From: Meira nashicola
Lineage: Eukaryota > Basidiomycota > Exobasidiomycetes > Exobasidiales > Brachybasidiaceae
Direction of reading: 5' to 3'
DNA length: 64,000 nucleotides
Assembly: GCA_001600355.1 (NCBI GenBank)
Contig: BCJU01000002.1
Coordinates: 1,922,001-1,986,000 of the forward strand
Shown here: piece by piece, positions 9,714 to 19,830 of the stretch
Numbering within the stretch: the stretch's first letter is position 1
Layout of the letters: each line of letters starts with the position of its first letter
Notes under the pieces: generated by a model
What the model was told of the DNA's origin: nothing
The model's input: the letters and a program-made list of their open reading frames with translations, nothing else
Databases searched by the model: none
Position numbers and translations under genes: made by a program

Positions 9714-10153
9714 TTCTGTATATCTTTTTTCCATTGAACATTTTCTTACAATTATAGATCCATTCTCTGTCAGTCAGAATATATGATAATGCATATTAAT
9801 AAAGAGTCAGTTTGAATTTAAAGATGTTCGTGTTACGTAATCAATAAAGACAATCAATAATCTTACAGAGAGTATGGATAGTTGACTTACCGAGAGACTT
9901 TTGTTTCTATCCTGTCCTAGAGCCTGTAATTCCCACGCACACTGGTTCAGTGCAGTGTCGTAATGCATTGCAGCGCGGCGCAGCGCATTAGATTTAATGC
10001 AAGATTTTTGTGGGGAACAATGAAATGAGCTTAAATGAATGATATACCGCATGTAAACACTTTCCGGTCCTTGAAGGTAAATTAAGATGCACAGACAGAA
10101 AGTAAGCTGACAAGAGTGCTTTCCTTCTTCCATCTCTATTCAATCTGACAACG
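9714..10153. other. Intergenic region before the P450 gene
   Basis: About 440 bp. It carries the GCGCAGCGC-type motif at 9977-9986, inside a longer GCG-rich block at 9971-9986. A leftward frame at 9807-10133 has no recognisable content. Confidence 0.4.
9977..9986 (+). promoter_or_regulatory. GGCGCAGCGC motif, copy 1
   Basis: Exact 10-mer 168 bp before the P450 start. The same word or its core recurs at 15223-15232, 29226-29240 and 39952-39961, each in non-coding DNA upstream of a gene. Regulatory role is inference. Confidence 0.35.
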
Positions 10154-11890
10154 ATGATTATCAATCTTGAAGGTGAAAATGCAAGGTATCAAGCAACTAT
10201 TGCCTTTGCCTTATTCTCTCATTTCGTCTTTTCACGTTATGAACCTCATCCTTTTGCAGTAATTTTATTATATTTAGCCGGTTGGGCAAGTTGGTCACAT
10301 TATTTGATTAATAATGATCATTCAACAATCAAACAAGTTGCTCTCTCAGTTTCAACTCTAACATTTATTTATACTACAACACTTTTAACGAGTATTGCAG
10401 TTTATCGTTTATTCTTTCATAAATTATGCAAATTTTCAGGTCCAACTTTATTTGCATTATCAAAATGGACTTCCGTTCCAATGGATGCTGCAGGTGAAAG
10501 ACCGAACACATTTGCAAAATTTCATGAAAAGTTCGGAGATATAGTTCGTGTCGGACCAAGAGAATTATCAATTAATGATCCAAATGCAGTAAGTTCAATC
10601 TTAGGTGGAACGAGTAAATGTATTAAAGGTCCATGGTATCAAGGTGTTCATGGAGGTAAAGGTGAACGTGCTTTGAATTTACACGTAACAATGAATCCAA
10701 CCCATAGAAGACAAAGAAGAAGGATTTGGGATCAAGCATTTAGCGTACGTGCATTACAATCTTATGAAGAACAATTGAAATCAAGTACACGTCAAGTTAT
10801 GCAACAATTGAATAAATTAGCTGAGAATGGTAAAAACTCTATTCCTGTCGATGAATGGTGTTGTTTATATTCTTTTGATATTATGGGAGAATTGGGTTTT
10901 TCTCGTTCTTTTAAAATGGTTCAAAAAGGTAAATTTTCCAACGAAATTCATCTTTTAGAAAGCTTTATGAGCGCAGTTATGATTATCGGAAATGTTCCTT
11001 ACCTTTCACATATTGCACGTTTATTGCCTAATCCTTTAGCTGCATTTGATAATTATACGGAAGATGCAGTGAAAGAACGTGTAAAAAGACAAGAAGATTT
11101 ACAAGCAAATAAAGATGGTCAAATTGCTCGTGTTCCTGATGTTTTCTCTTATCTTTTAGAAGAAGATACGGAGAATGGTTGGAAACATACATGGCAAGAA
11201 TTAATTTCGGATGCTCAATTACTCATCGTTGCTGGAAGTGATACTTCTTCTTCTACTTTATCTTTAGCTTTATTCAATTTAGCAACAAATCGTGAATGTT
11301 TAGAAAGTTTACGTAAAGAACTCGAACAAGTTTTTGGAAAAGATACAGAAGCAAACGAAATTCAAGATTTTGATGCATTAAACAAAGAATGTCCATATTT
11401 AAACGCTGTTATAAATGAAACTATGCGTTTATTCCCTCCTGTTGCTTCTGGCGTTCAACGAATGACACCGAAGAAAGGTCAATTTGGTGCAAAATCCGAT
11501 CAAACTGAAATTAAATTACGCAATAAAGAAACTTTATTCTTACCACCCGAAACAGTTATCTCAATTCCAACTTCAATCCTTCAACGTGATCCACGAAATT
11601 TTAGTCCAAATCCAAACGAATTTAGACCTGAACGTTGGATTTCCCCAGAAAAAGAAGAAATTTTTGAAAAGAATGCATTTTTACCTTTTGGTTATGGACC
11701 TTCAGGTTGTGTTGGTAAAAATTTAGCATATATGGAAATGCGTTTATTCCTTGCTCAATTTGTTATGCAATTTGATATTAAATTAGAAAGTGGATTTGAT
11801 AAAAATGCTTTCTTGAATGGAATCAAAGATACATTTACAATGACAAGACAAAAACCTCTCAACGTTCAAATTACTCGTTTACGTTCTTGA
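10154..11890 (+). CDS. Cytochrome P450 monooxygenase
   Basis: Encodes 578 residues without an intron. The first 100 residues contain hydrophobic segments that would anchor it in the ER. The family landmarks are in order: I-helix oxygen-binding AGSDTS at 360-365, the K-helix E422-x-x-R425 in NETMRLFPP, the FRPERW segment near 490, and the haem loop FGYGPSGCVG with the axial Cys at 519. Such enzymes insert one oxygen atom from O2 using electrons from P450 reductase. Overall look is that of fungal microsomal P450s of secondary metabolism or detoxification, but substrate cannot be inferred. Neighbours are a DHA1 MFS exporter and a GNAT acetyltransferase, so a small metabolic or detoxification group is possible. 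Codon use is AT-rich, like its neighbours. Confidence 0.93.
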   Translation: MIINLEGENARYQATIAFALFSHFVFSRYEPHPFAVILLYLAGWASWSHYLINNDHSTIKQVALSVSTLTFIYTTTLLTSIAVYRLFFHKLCKFSGPTLFALSKWTSVPMDAAGERPNTFAKFHEKFGDIVRVGPRELSINDPNAVSSILGGTSKCIKGPWYQGVHGGKGERALNLHVTMNPTHRRQRRRIWDQAFSVRALQSYEEQLKSSTRQVMQQLNKLAENGKNSIPVDEWCCLYSFDIMGELGFSRSFKMVQKGKFSNEIHLLESFMSAVMIIGNVPYLSHIARLLPNPLAAFDNYTEDAVKERVKRQEDLQANKDGQIARVPDVFSYLLEEDTENGWKHTWQELISDAQLLIVAGSDTSSSTLSLALFNLATNRECLESLRKELEQVFGKDTEANEIQDFDALNKECPYLNAVINETMRLFPPVASGVQRMTPKKGQFGAKSDQTEIKLRNKETLFLPPETVISIPTSILQRDPRNFSPNPNEFRPERWISPEKEEIFEKNAFLPFGYGPSGCVGKNLAYMEMRLFLAQFVMQFDIKLESGFDKNAFLNGIKDTFTMTRQKPLNVQITRLRS

Positions 11891-12003
11891 TCGATTTGCA
11901 TGGATGAATTTATTCTGATGTACATATTCTATAATTATATATTTACAATTGATATTATTGTTGAAGCTCTATATGTTTGAATGAATGTATATATGTGTGA
12001 ATG

Positions 12004-13659
12004 CTAAGTGCTGATGGCAAATTTTGAATTTTTACGAATACCTTCTCCCCATCTGCAGAATAGGAAAAATAGAGTTTTTGTTAGTCATTATATCAATCTG
12101 TTTAATCCATCTTATAACTCACCTTTGAAAGAAGAATGGCACTGGAATTGCGACAAGAGAAACGAGTCCTAAAATGCTCGCTGCCCATCCTGGACCTAAA
12201 CCTACGAACATTTGACGGGCAAATAAAGGCACTGAAAAAGGGTAAAAAATAAAAGTCAGTATTCCTATTGTGTTGTCTCCTTTTAAGGAAGTCAGCCAAT
12301 TTGAAACTCACTAAAGATGGCAACAAAGCAACGTGAGAAAGCCATTGCTCCTAAAGCAGAAGCAGCATAAATATGATAACATTGAGCCACATAAACTGCT
12401 AAAGCGTTAAAAGAAAGCAAGACTGCAGTTCCTATTGGAATTGTACCTATAATAGGAACGATCCAATGAATTTCTTTTCTTGAAGTCCAACCGAACCAAA
12501 AGAATCCTAAGACCATCAAAGGAGCAGTGAAAGCCACCATACGTAAACGAACTTCAGGTTGAATATGACCACCGTTTGCGTTTGCAACTCTTTTTGCCAT
12601 TCTATTATAATACCAAACGATTGGAATTGAAAGACAAATTCCAATTCCGAATGCGATAAAACATAATCCTGTTTCACCTGCATTAAAACCATAAATTCCA
12701 GAAAATATGACTGGATATGCTTCAAAAAAGATGAATAACAACGCATAAGCCCAACCAGTCCATGCAGCAGCATAAATTAAAGGAAGTTCACGTATATTGA
12801 AAAGCATTGAGAATGGTCTGATAAGATAAATTGTTAAAATATCATGCCAAGTCATATGCATTTCAATAGGTGCTTGTTCTTCTGAATAACCTTGAGAGCG
12901 TAATAATTTTGCTTTATTTTTACGTAAAACTGGCGAATAAGTTTCAGGAAGTAAGATAATTTGTAAAACGGTATTTAAACCTGCAAAGATTGCTAAAAGA
13001 TAATAAATCCAACGCCAATTACCGCTAACATACAAGAAGCCACCTGTCAAAGGACCGATAACGGGACCACCAAAAGCGCAAAACGAATAAACTAACATTG
13101 GCCAAGGTCTTTCTATAGGTGCAAAAACATCCGAAATCGTTGCTCCTGCTGCTGATTGTGGACAAGCACCAAAGAAACCTGTAAAGACACGTAAGATTAA
13201 TAAAGTTGGCATATCTTGTGCAAAACCGCAACCTAAATTGAAAAACATAAAACAAGTTGTTGAAATTAAAAAAACCAATCTACGTCCATATAATTCCGAT
13301 AAAGGTGACCAAATCAAACGACCAAGTGAAAATCCAATCATATAACATGATAACGTTAGAACGGCAACTTCTTTTGATGCGCCAAAACCTTGAATGTATT
13401 GTTCCATTGCACCTGTTGCTATTGAACTTGCCATTGTTGTATTAAAGAAAATAGAGCTTACTAATCCAGTTATTAACCATTTTTTCCATATAGGCCAATT
13501 ATAAGGTGATTCTTGTCCTTTTAGTACTAATGGATCATCAACCCTCTTTTCTTGAATTTCAACAACATTCCTTTCAACATCTTCATCTATACTCGTACTT
13601 GGCCTTCTACTTTGCATAGGTGTAGTATGTGTCGTTGTTGTTTCATGACCTTCTGTCAT
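12004..13659 (-). CDS. MFS transporter, DHA1 (drug:H+ antiporter / polyamine) type
   Basis: Three exons: 13659-12312, 12231-12123 and 12052-12004, giving 501 residues. Introns of 80 bp (12232-12311) and 70 bp (12053-12122) have GTGAGT donors and CAG acceptors. Splicing restores the family C-terminus (PLFARQMF, GPGWAASILG, then FFFQRWG). The N-terminal tail is Thr/Glu-rich and cytosolic. The motif GRLIWSPLSELYGRR between helices 2 and 3 is the MFS signature in its DHA1 form, and the conserved GFFGACPQSAAGATISD segment follows. The ATG at 13657-13659 is preferred because the next upstream ATG adds only a basic stretch. It converges on the P450 with about 110 bp between stops. Substrate is unknown; polyamine, drug or toxin export is typical. 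Confidence 0.88.
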
Positions 13660-14421
13660 GATGATAAAGAACGATTTGATGCTGTGGTTGTAAACTAAAA
13701 AAAGGTCTTTCTTCACTCTACTTATTTTTATCATCCGGATAAATTTCAAAGCTATCCGACAATCTTATCACATCAACGCTACATAGGTACATATAAAAAC
13801 CGGTATTCACGCACGCACGCACGCATGCATACAAGATTCACTTCAAAGTTTTTTTTTTAGTTTGATTGAAACCGGCTTTATGGACCTTCTTTCGTAGCGC
13901 CGGACGGGAAAAAGCTTTTAGTGGCGATTACGTTTCGGAGAAATAAAAGTCATTTTGGTTCGGCTTAAAGCTAAAAGGCACACATGTCAATCACGCTCCC
14001 TTTAGCGCGCAATCTTTCGTCTCCGCGTGGAAAAGTCCATTAAAACCTGAAATTCGATCGAAAAAATAAGAAAAGGAGAGTCGAAAGTTGAACAGATGAG
14101 ATGGTAAGTTAGTTAGATAATAGCTTCTTACATGAGAAGAGATCAACTTTTTACCATAATTATAAATTCATTCATGATGTAACAACGAATATCGAATTGA
14201 TTGCACTATGCGTAAAGGTTGCTGTGAGTAGGATTTCCAACTTAGCAAGCGCCGCCTGCCTCTCGAAACTCTAGACGCGTCTTTATTGTGCATGTATGCT
14301 TACGGCTCCAGATAAATCCAAAGATGGTAATGACTCGATAACGAAGATCTTTTTTGACTCATAAAAAGAAAAGCCTACATTAGAACATACCTTCTGCTTA
14401 CCATCCATCCTAAATTCAAGT
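13660..14421. other. Divergent intergenic region, 0.76 kb
   Basis: Promoter space for the MFS gene (left) and the acetyltransferase (right). It contains a short CGCA tandem run (about 13809-13825) and the 10-bp palindrome AGACGCGTCT at 14273-14282, whose core is an ACGCGT (MluI-type) word. No supported gene. Confidence 0.4.
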
Positions 14422-15123
14422 ATGAGCGTACCTGAAGAACAACCAGTTGGTCCATTAGTAGAAGCAAAGAAGGTAGGAAAAGCACCGGAAAGAATACCAG
14501 GAAGATATGTGACCTTGGAACATTTAAGTGAAAAGCACGTTGAACCTATTTGGGAAAAGATAAAAGATGATCCTCAATTATGGACATATATGTTAGAAGG
14601 ACCATTTGAAGATCAGTTTGAATTCGGAAAAGCATTAGAAAAGAAATGGTCAGGAGAAGATCCTTATACGTATGCAATCATTGATGAAAAAACAGGTGAA
14701 GCATTAGGTTATTTAGCTTTAATGCGTTGGGATAAATCTTCTCGTTCAATTGAGATTGGACATGTTTTATATTCAAAATCAATTCAAAGAACAAAAGGTG
14801 CAACAGAAGCATTCTTTCTTGCAATGACTGCTGCTTTTGGTGAAAATTTGAATACAAGAAGATTAGAATGGAAGTGTAACTCACTTAATGCACCTTCAAA
14901 AAGGGCAGCTGAACGTTTAGGTTATACGTTTGAAGGTATTTTTAGAAATCATTATATCGTAAAAGGAAGAAGTCGTGATTCGGCTTGGTTTAGTATCTTG
15001 GATTCAGAATGGCCAATCATTCAAAATGCATTTCAACAATGGTTACATCCTAACAATTTCGATCAAAACGATCAACAGAAACGAGGTTTAGTAGATATTC
15101 GTAAAACTTTGGTAGAAGAGTAA
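14422..15123 (+). CDS. GNAT-family N-acetyltransferase (RimJ/RimL-like)
   Basis: Encodes 233 residues. The opening segment GRYVTLEHLSEKHVEPIW is the typical first strand and helix of the RimJ/RimL-type GNAT fold. The acetyl-CoA-binding region lies near residues 110-130 (IEIGHVLYSKSIQRTKGATEAF), with the Q/R-x-x-G-x-A pattern as QRTKGA. LEWKCNSLNAPSKRAAERLGYTFEG matches the family's C-terminal core with its N-x-x-S-x-x-x-A-x-x-x-G arrangement. In fungi this subfamily acetylates small amines or protein N-termini. Partner and substrate are not visible. Its place beside an exporter and a P450 may mean detoxification, which is inference. Confidence 0.85.
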   Translation: MSVPEEQPVGPLVEAKKVGKAPERIPGRYVTLEHLSEKHVEPIWEKIKDDPQLWTYMLEGPFEDQFEFGKALEKKWSGEDPYTYAIIDEKTGEALGYLALMRWDKSSRSIEIGHVLYSKSIQRTKGATEAFFLAMTAAFGENLNTRRLEWKCNSLNAPSKRAAERLGYTFEGIFRNHYIVKGRSRDSAWFSILDSEWPIIQNAFQQWLHPNNFDQNDQQKRGLVDIRKTLVEE

Positions 15124-15485
15124 AAATAAGCTTTGACAAGTATGTAAAATGTATTATGAAATGTCATTCGAATACTAGAGAGAGTGTTAATCAAAGAAGA
15201 AGCTTTAGAAGCACGAATACATGCGCTGCGCCCCTTTAAAGTATCCTTCGCCGACGCAAGCGTGTTCCCGCGGACACAAATAGGCTTCTCCACTGTGTTG
15301 GTGCGGGTGCTGGGCAAACACGTTCTTAACTTTTTTTGGACAGATTTTTGAAATAAAAAAACACTAGAGCATACAATCGATAGATAGATATCTTTGTTTG
15401 TACCACAACAAATAAAGTATGATGCGATCCAACAATGACAGATAGTCCATAAGTAGAAAACCAACATCTTCATTCCTTGTAAAAG
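15124..15485. other. Intergenic region with GCGCTGCGCC motif
   Basis: About 360 bp between two rightward genes. GCGCTGCGCC at 15223-15232 is the reverse complement of GGCGCAGCGC found at 9977 and 39952. A leftward open frame at 15072-15473 overlaps the acetyltransferase end and has no recognisable content. Confidence 0.4.
15223..15232 (-). promoter_or_regulatory. GGCGCAGCGC motif, copy 2 (reverse orientation)
   Basis: Exact reverse complement of copy 1, 254 bp before the SYG1/XPR1 start. Confidence 0.35.
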
Positions 15486-18400
15486 ATGAAGTTTGCACGT
15501 TATTTGGAGGAAAATGTGGTTGTGGAATGGAGAAAAGCATACATCAATTATCGTGGATTGAAAAAGTTAATCAAACGTGTTGATCAGAGATACAAAGCAA
15601 GAGTTTCACTTGAATTAAATAAAACATCTTCTCATTCAAGCTCTTTGAAAACGCTTTCTTCGGCAGTAGATGGATTACGCAGAAGACAAAGAAGATTGAG
15701 TGGTGCTAGTGGAGAAGCGAGTGATACACCGATTTGGTCACCTACTGATCAAAGTAATACGCTCGAAATTGGTGGTCAAAACAATGCATCTTCAAATACA
15801 AGACGTGTTGAATTCGAAGATGATCACGAGGACAGATATCCACAAGTATCTTTGGATGGAACTGGATTGCGAATCGACATTGTTCCAACAAACCCACCTG
15901 CCGAACAAAATGTAGAGCAACCACACTCTTCCAAACATCAACAAGGATTTACTGAAGATACCCAAAAAGATTCAGATGAAAGTGAAGAAGCAGGCAAGGC
16001 AGCCGGACCGGATGTAGACCTAGAGCAAGGTGATGAAGAACACCGAAGAAAGATGACGAGCGAAAGAAGCGATCAAACAATCTTTGATAGGATCAGACAC
16101 GGAATGCAACCCAATGGAGTAGGCATAGAAGGTAATATGACGCCCAAAAAACGTGCAAAACGTGCAAAGAGAAGAGAAAAAGGTGAAGTGCATTTATCGG
16201 AAGTAATTAATTCTACTTTTGATGATCAAGAAAAGTTATTCTTCAAAGCACTCGATAGTGAATTAGAAAGGATTGTTGAATTTTATGTTACACGAGAAAC
16301 TGATATGGCAAAAAGATATGAGATGATCGCTAGACAATTGGAAGAATTAGCAGACCATCGAAGGGAATACAAGGCTACACATCAAAGTGCAGCAGAAGGA
16401 TGGACTGATTTAAGTCACAGAATCAGCCATCTTGTCGCACCGATCTCGCAACCTGCACAAACACTGAAGCGTGCTTCTATGCAAATTCGAAGGAATGAAG
16501 TTCAGTCTACCGATCATGTTGGATCACAAGATGAAACTCAAGCAAACACTTCCAAACCAGATCAACTTACGACAAGTGTAGATGAAGGTGACAAAAGACG
16601 TGCTTCTGCTTTATCAAAAATGTTAAACGTGTACGGAGGCACATTATCAGAAACGGAAGATGAGGAATTAAGAAAGGCAAACAGACTTGCAGCTTTAAGT
16701 CACGATCCAGAAAGGTATAAAGCCGCACGCAAGAAGCTAAAAACAGCCGTATTGGAATATTATCGAGGTCTTGAAATCTTGAAGAATTATAAGATTTTAA
16801 ATCGAACCGGATTTGCAAAAATTTTGAAAAAGTTTGAAAAAACTACAGAAGTACATTGTGCGGATGCTTATTATCATTCGAAAGTTGCACCGAGCGTTTT
16901 GGTTGCTTCTGAAACTGTGGAAAAGCTACTCAAAGGAACGGAGGAAATTTATACGGCTTACTTTGAACATGGTAATCGCAAACGTGCTTTAGAGCGTCTT
17001 CGTATTCATACGGGAACTACCTCTGAACAACATTCTTCCACTCATCATTTCAGTATGGCAAGAACAGGATTTTATCTTGGTGTAGCAGTTTGTGCAACAG
17101 TGGCAGGCTTGGTCAGTGCAATGCACGATGATACACCGACAAAGATTCCATTATGGGATCAATTGATGCGAGTCTATGGAGCAGAATTCTTGCCCACCCT
17201 TTTCGCTCTTTTATTTGGACTCAATTTAGCCGTTTGGCATCATGCAAGAGTGAATGCAATCTTTATCTTCGAATGGGATGTTCGACATGTTTTGGACTTT
17301 CACCAATTCTTTGAATTGCCTGCATTCTTTCTCTTATTGTTATCGATTGCTTTTTGGATTTCCTTTATCAATCCTTTCCCAGATTCAATCGCGCCAACTA
17401 CGTGGCCATTAGTATGGTTGGTCGTGGTGGTTGTGATTATGCTCAATCCATTGCCTATCGGGTATTATCATGCACGAAAATGGTTGATCGTGTCCCTACT
17501 ACGTGTTTTCCACGGTGGTACACTTTCGCGGGTTGAATTTCGAGATTTCTTCCTCGGTGATGAATTGAACAGTATCAATTGGTCAATCAGTATGCTATGG
17601 TTCATCGGATGTCAATATAATCACAAATGGGCTTATCCAAATCAATGTGATCCAAATAAAACCTTTTGGACGGCAGTCTTATTGGCAATTCCCGCATTCC
17701 TGCGTTTCGTTCAATGTTTCCGTCGTTGGCATGATTCACGTTATACGGCAAATTTACATTTAATAAATGCTGGAAAATATACAAGTTCGATCTTGAATTA
17801 TTTCTTTTATCTAAATTATCGTTATCATGGTTCAAGCAGAAAAGAAGATTTGATCGTTTGGTGCATCTTTGGAACTATTTATTCCATTTATACATCATCT
17901 TGGGATATTACTATGGATTGGAGTTTACTTCAACCACGTGCTAGGTATCCGTTCTTGCGTAATGAATTGGTCTATGAACAATATTGGCCATTTTATTATT
18001 GGGCAATGATTACTAACGTAATCTTACGTTTCGGTTGGACGATCTATTTGATGGGTGGACCGGCAGGAAGTTTGACAAGGATCTTTATCATTGCTTTTCT
18101 GGAAATGCTTCGTCGTTGGCAATGGAACTTTTTACGTTTGGAGAATGAACATTTGGGTAATGTTGATATGTATCGTGTTTCACGTGAAGTTCCGTTACCG
18201 TATCATGTACGTTCAAAAGATGCTCAAACTGATGAAGAAGATGAAGAAGGTGAATCATCAAATAGATTCAAAAGATTTGCTCCAAAATCGATGATGAAAT
18301 TGGTTCACTCAAAGAACGTAAAAGCGAAAGAAGAATGGAGGTCAAATGGATATCCACCTTCTAATCTTAATGCAGGTAGTTCTTCATCTTCTCCTTCTCC

Positions 18401-18749
18401 TCCGCATATTGATAGACAGACCAGTACTCGTTCGGATAAAGGAAAGCAACCGATTCAATCTAGCGCTGAAGAAAGTGACGGAAGTGAAACTGCTAATGGT
18501 GATACTTTAGTTTCTAAAAAGGGTCGTATGGGAAGTAGTAGTTTGGCAGTGAGAATACGTGATTCTCTTGTACCTGATCGAGGTGGAATGGAAAAGAAAG
18601 GAGAAACAATATCGGGAATGGCAGCTGCACATGGATCTTTAGCAAGAGATTATGAACCTCGCAAGATTGATGGTTCAAGTTTAGCAAGTGACGATAGTGA
18701 TTTAGACGGTGAAGAAGAGGATGACAAAGCGGGCGATCGATCAAAGTGA
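15486..18749 (+). CDS. SYG1: SPX-EXS phosphate transporter (SYG1/XPR1 family)
   Basis: Encodes 1087 residues. The N-terminus is an SPX domain: MKFARYLEENVVVEW, with Tyr22 and Lys26 of the inositol-pyrophosphate-binding surface in YINYRGLKKLIK and the lysine-rich helix AKILKKFEK near 441. A charged, low-complexity insert of about 190 residues splits the SPX domain. Several membrane helices start at about residue 529, followed by the EXS domain (RRWHDSRYTANLHLINAGKY near 746 to RLENEHLGNVD near 890). The C-terminal 180 residues are a charged, Ser-rich tail. Family members export inorganic phosphate and are gated by inositol pyrophosphates through SPX; yeast Syg1 has also been linked to G-protein signalling. 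The insert and tail make it longer than yeast Syg1. Confidence 0.93.
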   Translation: MKFARYLEENVVVEWRKAYINYRGLKKLIKRVDQRYKARVSLELNKTSSHSSSLKTLSSAVDGLRRRQRRLSGASGEASDTPIWSPTDQSNTLEIGGQNNASSNTRRVEFEDDHEDRYPQVSLDGTGLRIDIVPTNPPAEQNVEQPHSSKHQQGFTEDTQKDSDESEEAGKAAGPDVDLEQGDEEHRRKMTSERSDQTIFDRIRHGMQPNGVGIEGNMTPKKRAKRAKRREKGEVHLSEVINSTFDDQEKLFFKALDSELERIVEFYVTRETDMAKRYEMIARQLEELADHRREYKATHQSAAEGWTDLSHRISHLVAPISQPAQTLKRASMQIRRNEVQSTDHVGSQDETQANTSKPDQLTTSVDEGDKRRASALSKMLNVYGGTLSETEDEELRKANRLAALSHDPERYKAARKKLKTAVLEYYRGLEILKNYKILNRTGFAKILKKFEKTTEVHCADAYYHSKVAPSVLVASETVEKLLKGTEEIYTAYFEHGNRKRALERLRIHTGTTSEQHSSTHHFSMARTGFYLGVAVCATVAGLVSAMHDDTPTKIPLWDQLMRVYGAEFLPTLFALLFGLNLAVWHHARVNAIFIFEWDVRHVLDFHQFFELPAFFLLLLSIAFWISFINPFPDSIAPTTWPLVWLVVVVVIMLNPLPIGYYHARKWLIVSLLRVFHGGTLSRVEFRDFFLGDELNSINWSISMLWFIGCQYNHKWAYPNQCDPNKTFWTAVLLAIPAFLRFVQCFRRWHDSRYTANLHLINAGKYTSSILNYFFYLNYRYHGSSRKEDLIVWCIFGTIYSIYTSSWDITMDWSLLQPRARYPFLRNELVYEQYWPFYYWAMITNVILRFGWTIYLMGGPAGSLTRIFIIAFLEMLRRWQWNFLRLENEHLGNVDMYRVSREVPLPYHVRSKDAQTDEEDEEGESSNRFKRFAPKSMMKLVHSKNVKAKEEWRSNGYPPSNLNAGSSSSSPSPPHIDRQTSTRSDKGKQPIQSSAEESDGSETANGDTLVSKKGRMGSSSLAVRIRDSLVPDRGGMEKKGETISGMAAAHGSLARDYEPRKIDGSSLASDDSDLDGEEEDDKAGDRSK

Positions 18750-18889
18750 GGATGATCGTACTATACAATGTACCCTAATTTTGAATTTTGCATGGAAATA
18801 GATGTTTTGTTTGTTTTCGATTTGAGTTTATTGAATTGCAAGCGTTACATCATTGCGGCTTTAATGAATATACTATATCATCATAATAA

Positions 18890-19287
18890 TCATTTAGAAG
18901 ATTTCTTCTTTTTATGATCAGGTAAAGGATCATGATCTGAAACGTCAGCTTTTGCTGCTTCTTCACTTGCAGTTGGATTATGATTTTCTTGTTTGAATTG
19001 ATGTGTTGATTTTTCAGCAGTTTGTTTTTGTAATTCTTCAGGTGATTGATCGTGTTTTTCAGCTTTAACGGATTCTTCTGAATGAGTTGGTTCTCTAAAT
19101 CGAATTGCTGATGAATGTAGATTGGATGTTACCATTCTTGTTTGACGAACAGAGAAGGTGACCTTAATAAAGGTAAGAAGGAATGTGGTGGTCAGTGATC
19201 ATTCATGTGCAATGATTATAATCTTTCACAACTTACACTTCTGCTCGCCATAGTAGCATTTCGTGATGCAAGATTTAAAAGACGCAT
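18890..19287 (-). CDS. Small two-exon protein with mitochondrial-type N-terminus, unknown function
   Basis: Proposed exons 19287-19237 and 19162-18890 encode 107 residues. The intron (19163-19236, 74 bp) has a GTAAGT donor and an AAG acceptor and keeps phase 0. Exon 1 reads MRLLNLASRNATMASRS and joins VTFSVRQTRMV: basic, Ser/Thr-rich and without acid, as in a mitochondrial presequence. The rest is highly charged and hydrophilic, with two related segments (THSEESVKAEKHDQSPEEL and NPTASEEAAKADVSDHDP) and a KKKKSSK end. I do not recognise the family. Without the splice, a shorter 81-residue product from the ATG at 19135 is the alternative. It converges with SYG1 140 bp away. Confidence 0.55.
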
Positions 19288-19830
19288 GTTGAAATCAAAT
19301 AAAAGGGAGTGATGATGATAGTGATGAAGAAGAGTTATTCTTATTCATTTAGTGTATAAACTCTTTTTCGGCTATTGACCGCTTACATGCATAACCTCCG
19401 TCAGATCCGGCAAACGCCGTAAAAGTAACATTGACTGTAATTCCCGATCAAATGCATTCAGCCAGGTATTGAAAAAAAAAGTACTTTGTATTCATTTGCA
19501 ATCCATTTCATCCTATTAGACCCCAATCGTGCAAAAGAAAGAAAGTGGAGGCATTTTCAAGGCCCTGCAAAACGTGTTCTGTGACATAAGCAGTCTTTCA
19601 TCGATTGCGTGCATTTTATTGTACTGTGCATGTTCACGTTTGGACAATAAACACTTTTAGTGCAGAAAGCGCGGCGCCAAGGCAGACTTCAGCGCCTGCG
19701 CAAAGCAAACAAAGGGAATTAAGTGCTTAGTAAGGAGAACGCTAGAAGATGACATTAACCCGGGAAGAAGGCTATTAGGGCAGCATTTACTGTTCCCGTT
19801 CACCAAGATCTTATTACTCAAAAGATCAAA
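19288..19830. other. Divergent intergenic region
   Basis: About 540 bp between the small protein and HEM14. It has a GCGGCGCC/CAGCGCCTGCGC block near 19670-19700 related to, but not identical with, the GCGCAGCGC motif. No supported gene. Confidence 0.35.

Noticed and set aside
13805..13830. CGCA tandem run as a regulatory or recombination element
   Set aside because: Short and imperfect; similar runs of CA/CG words are common in these intergenic regions.
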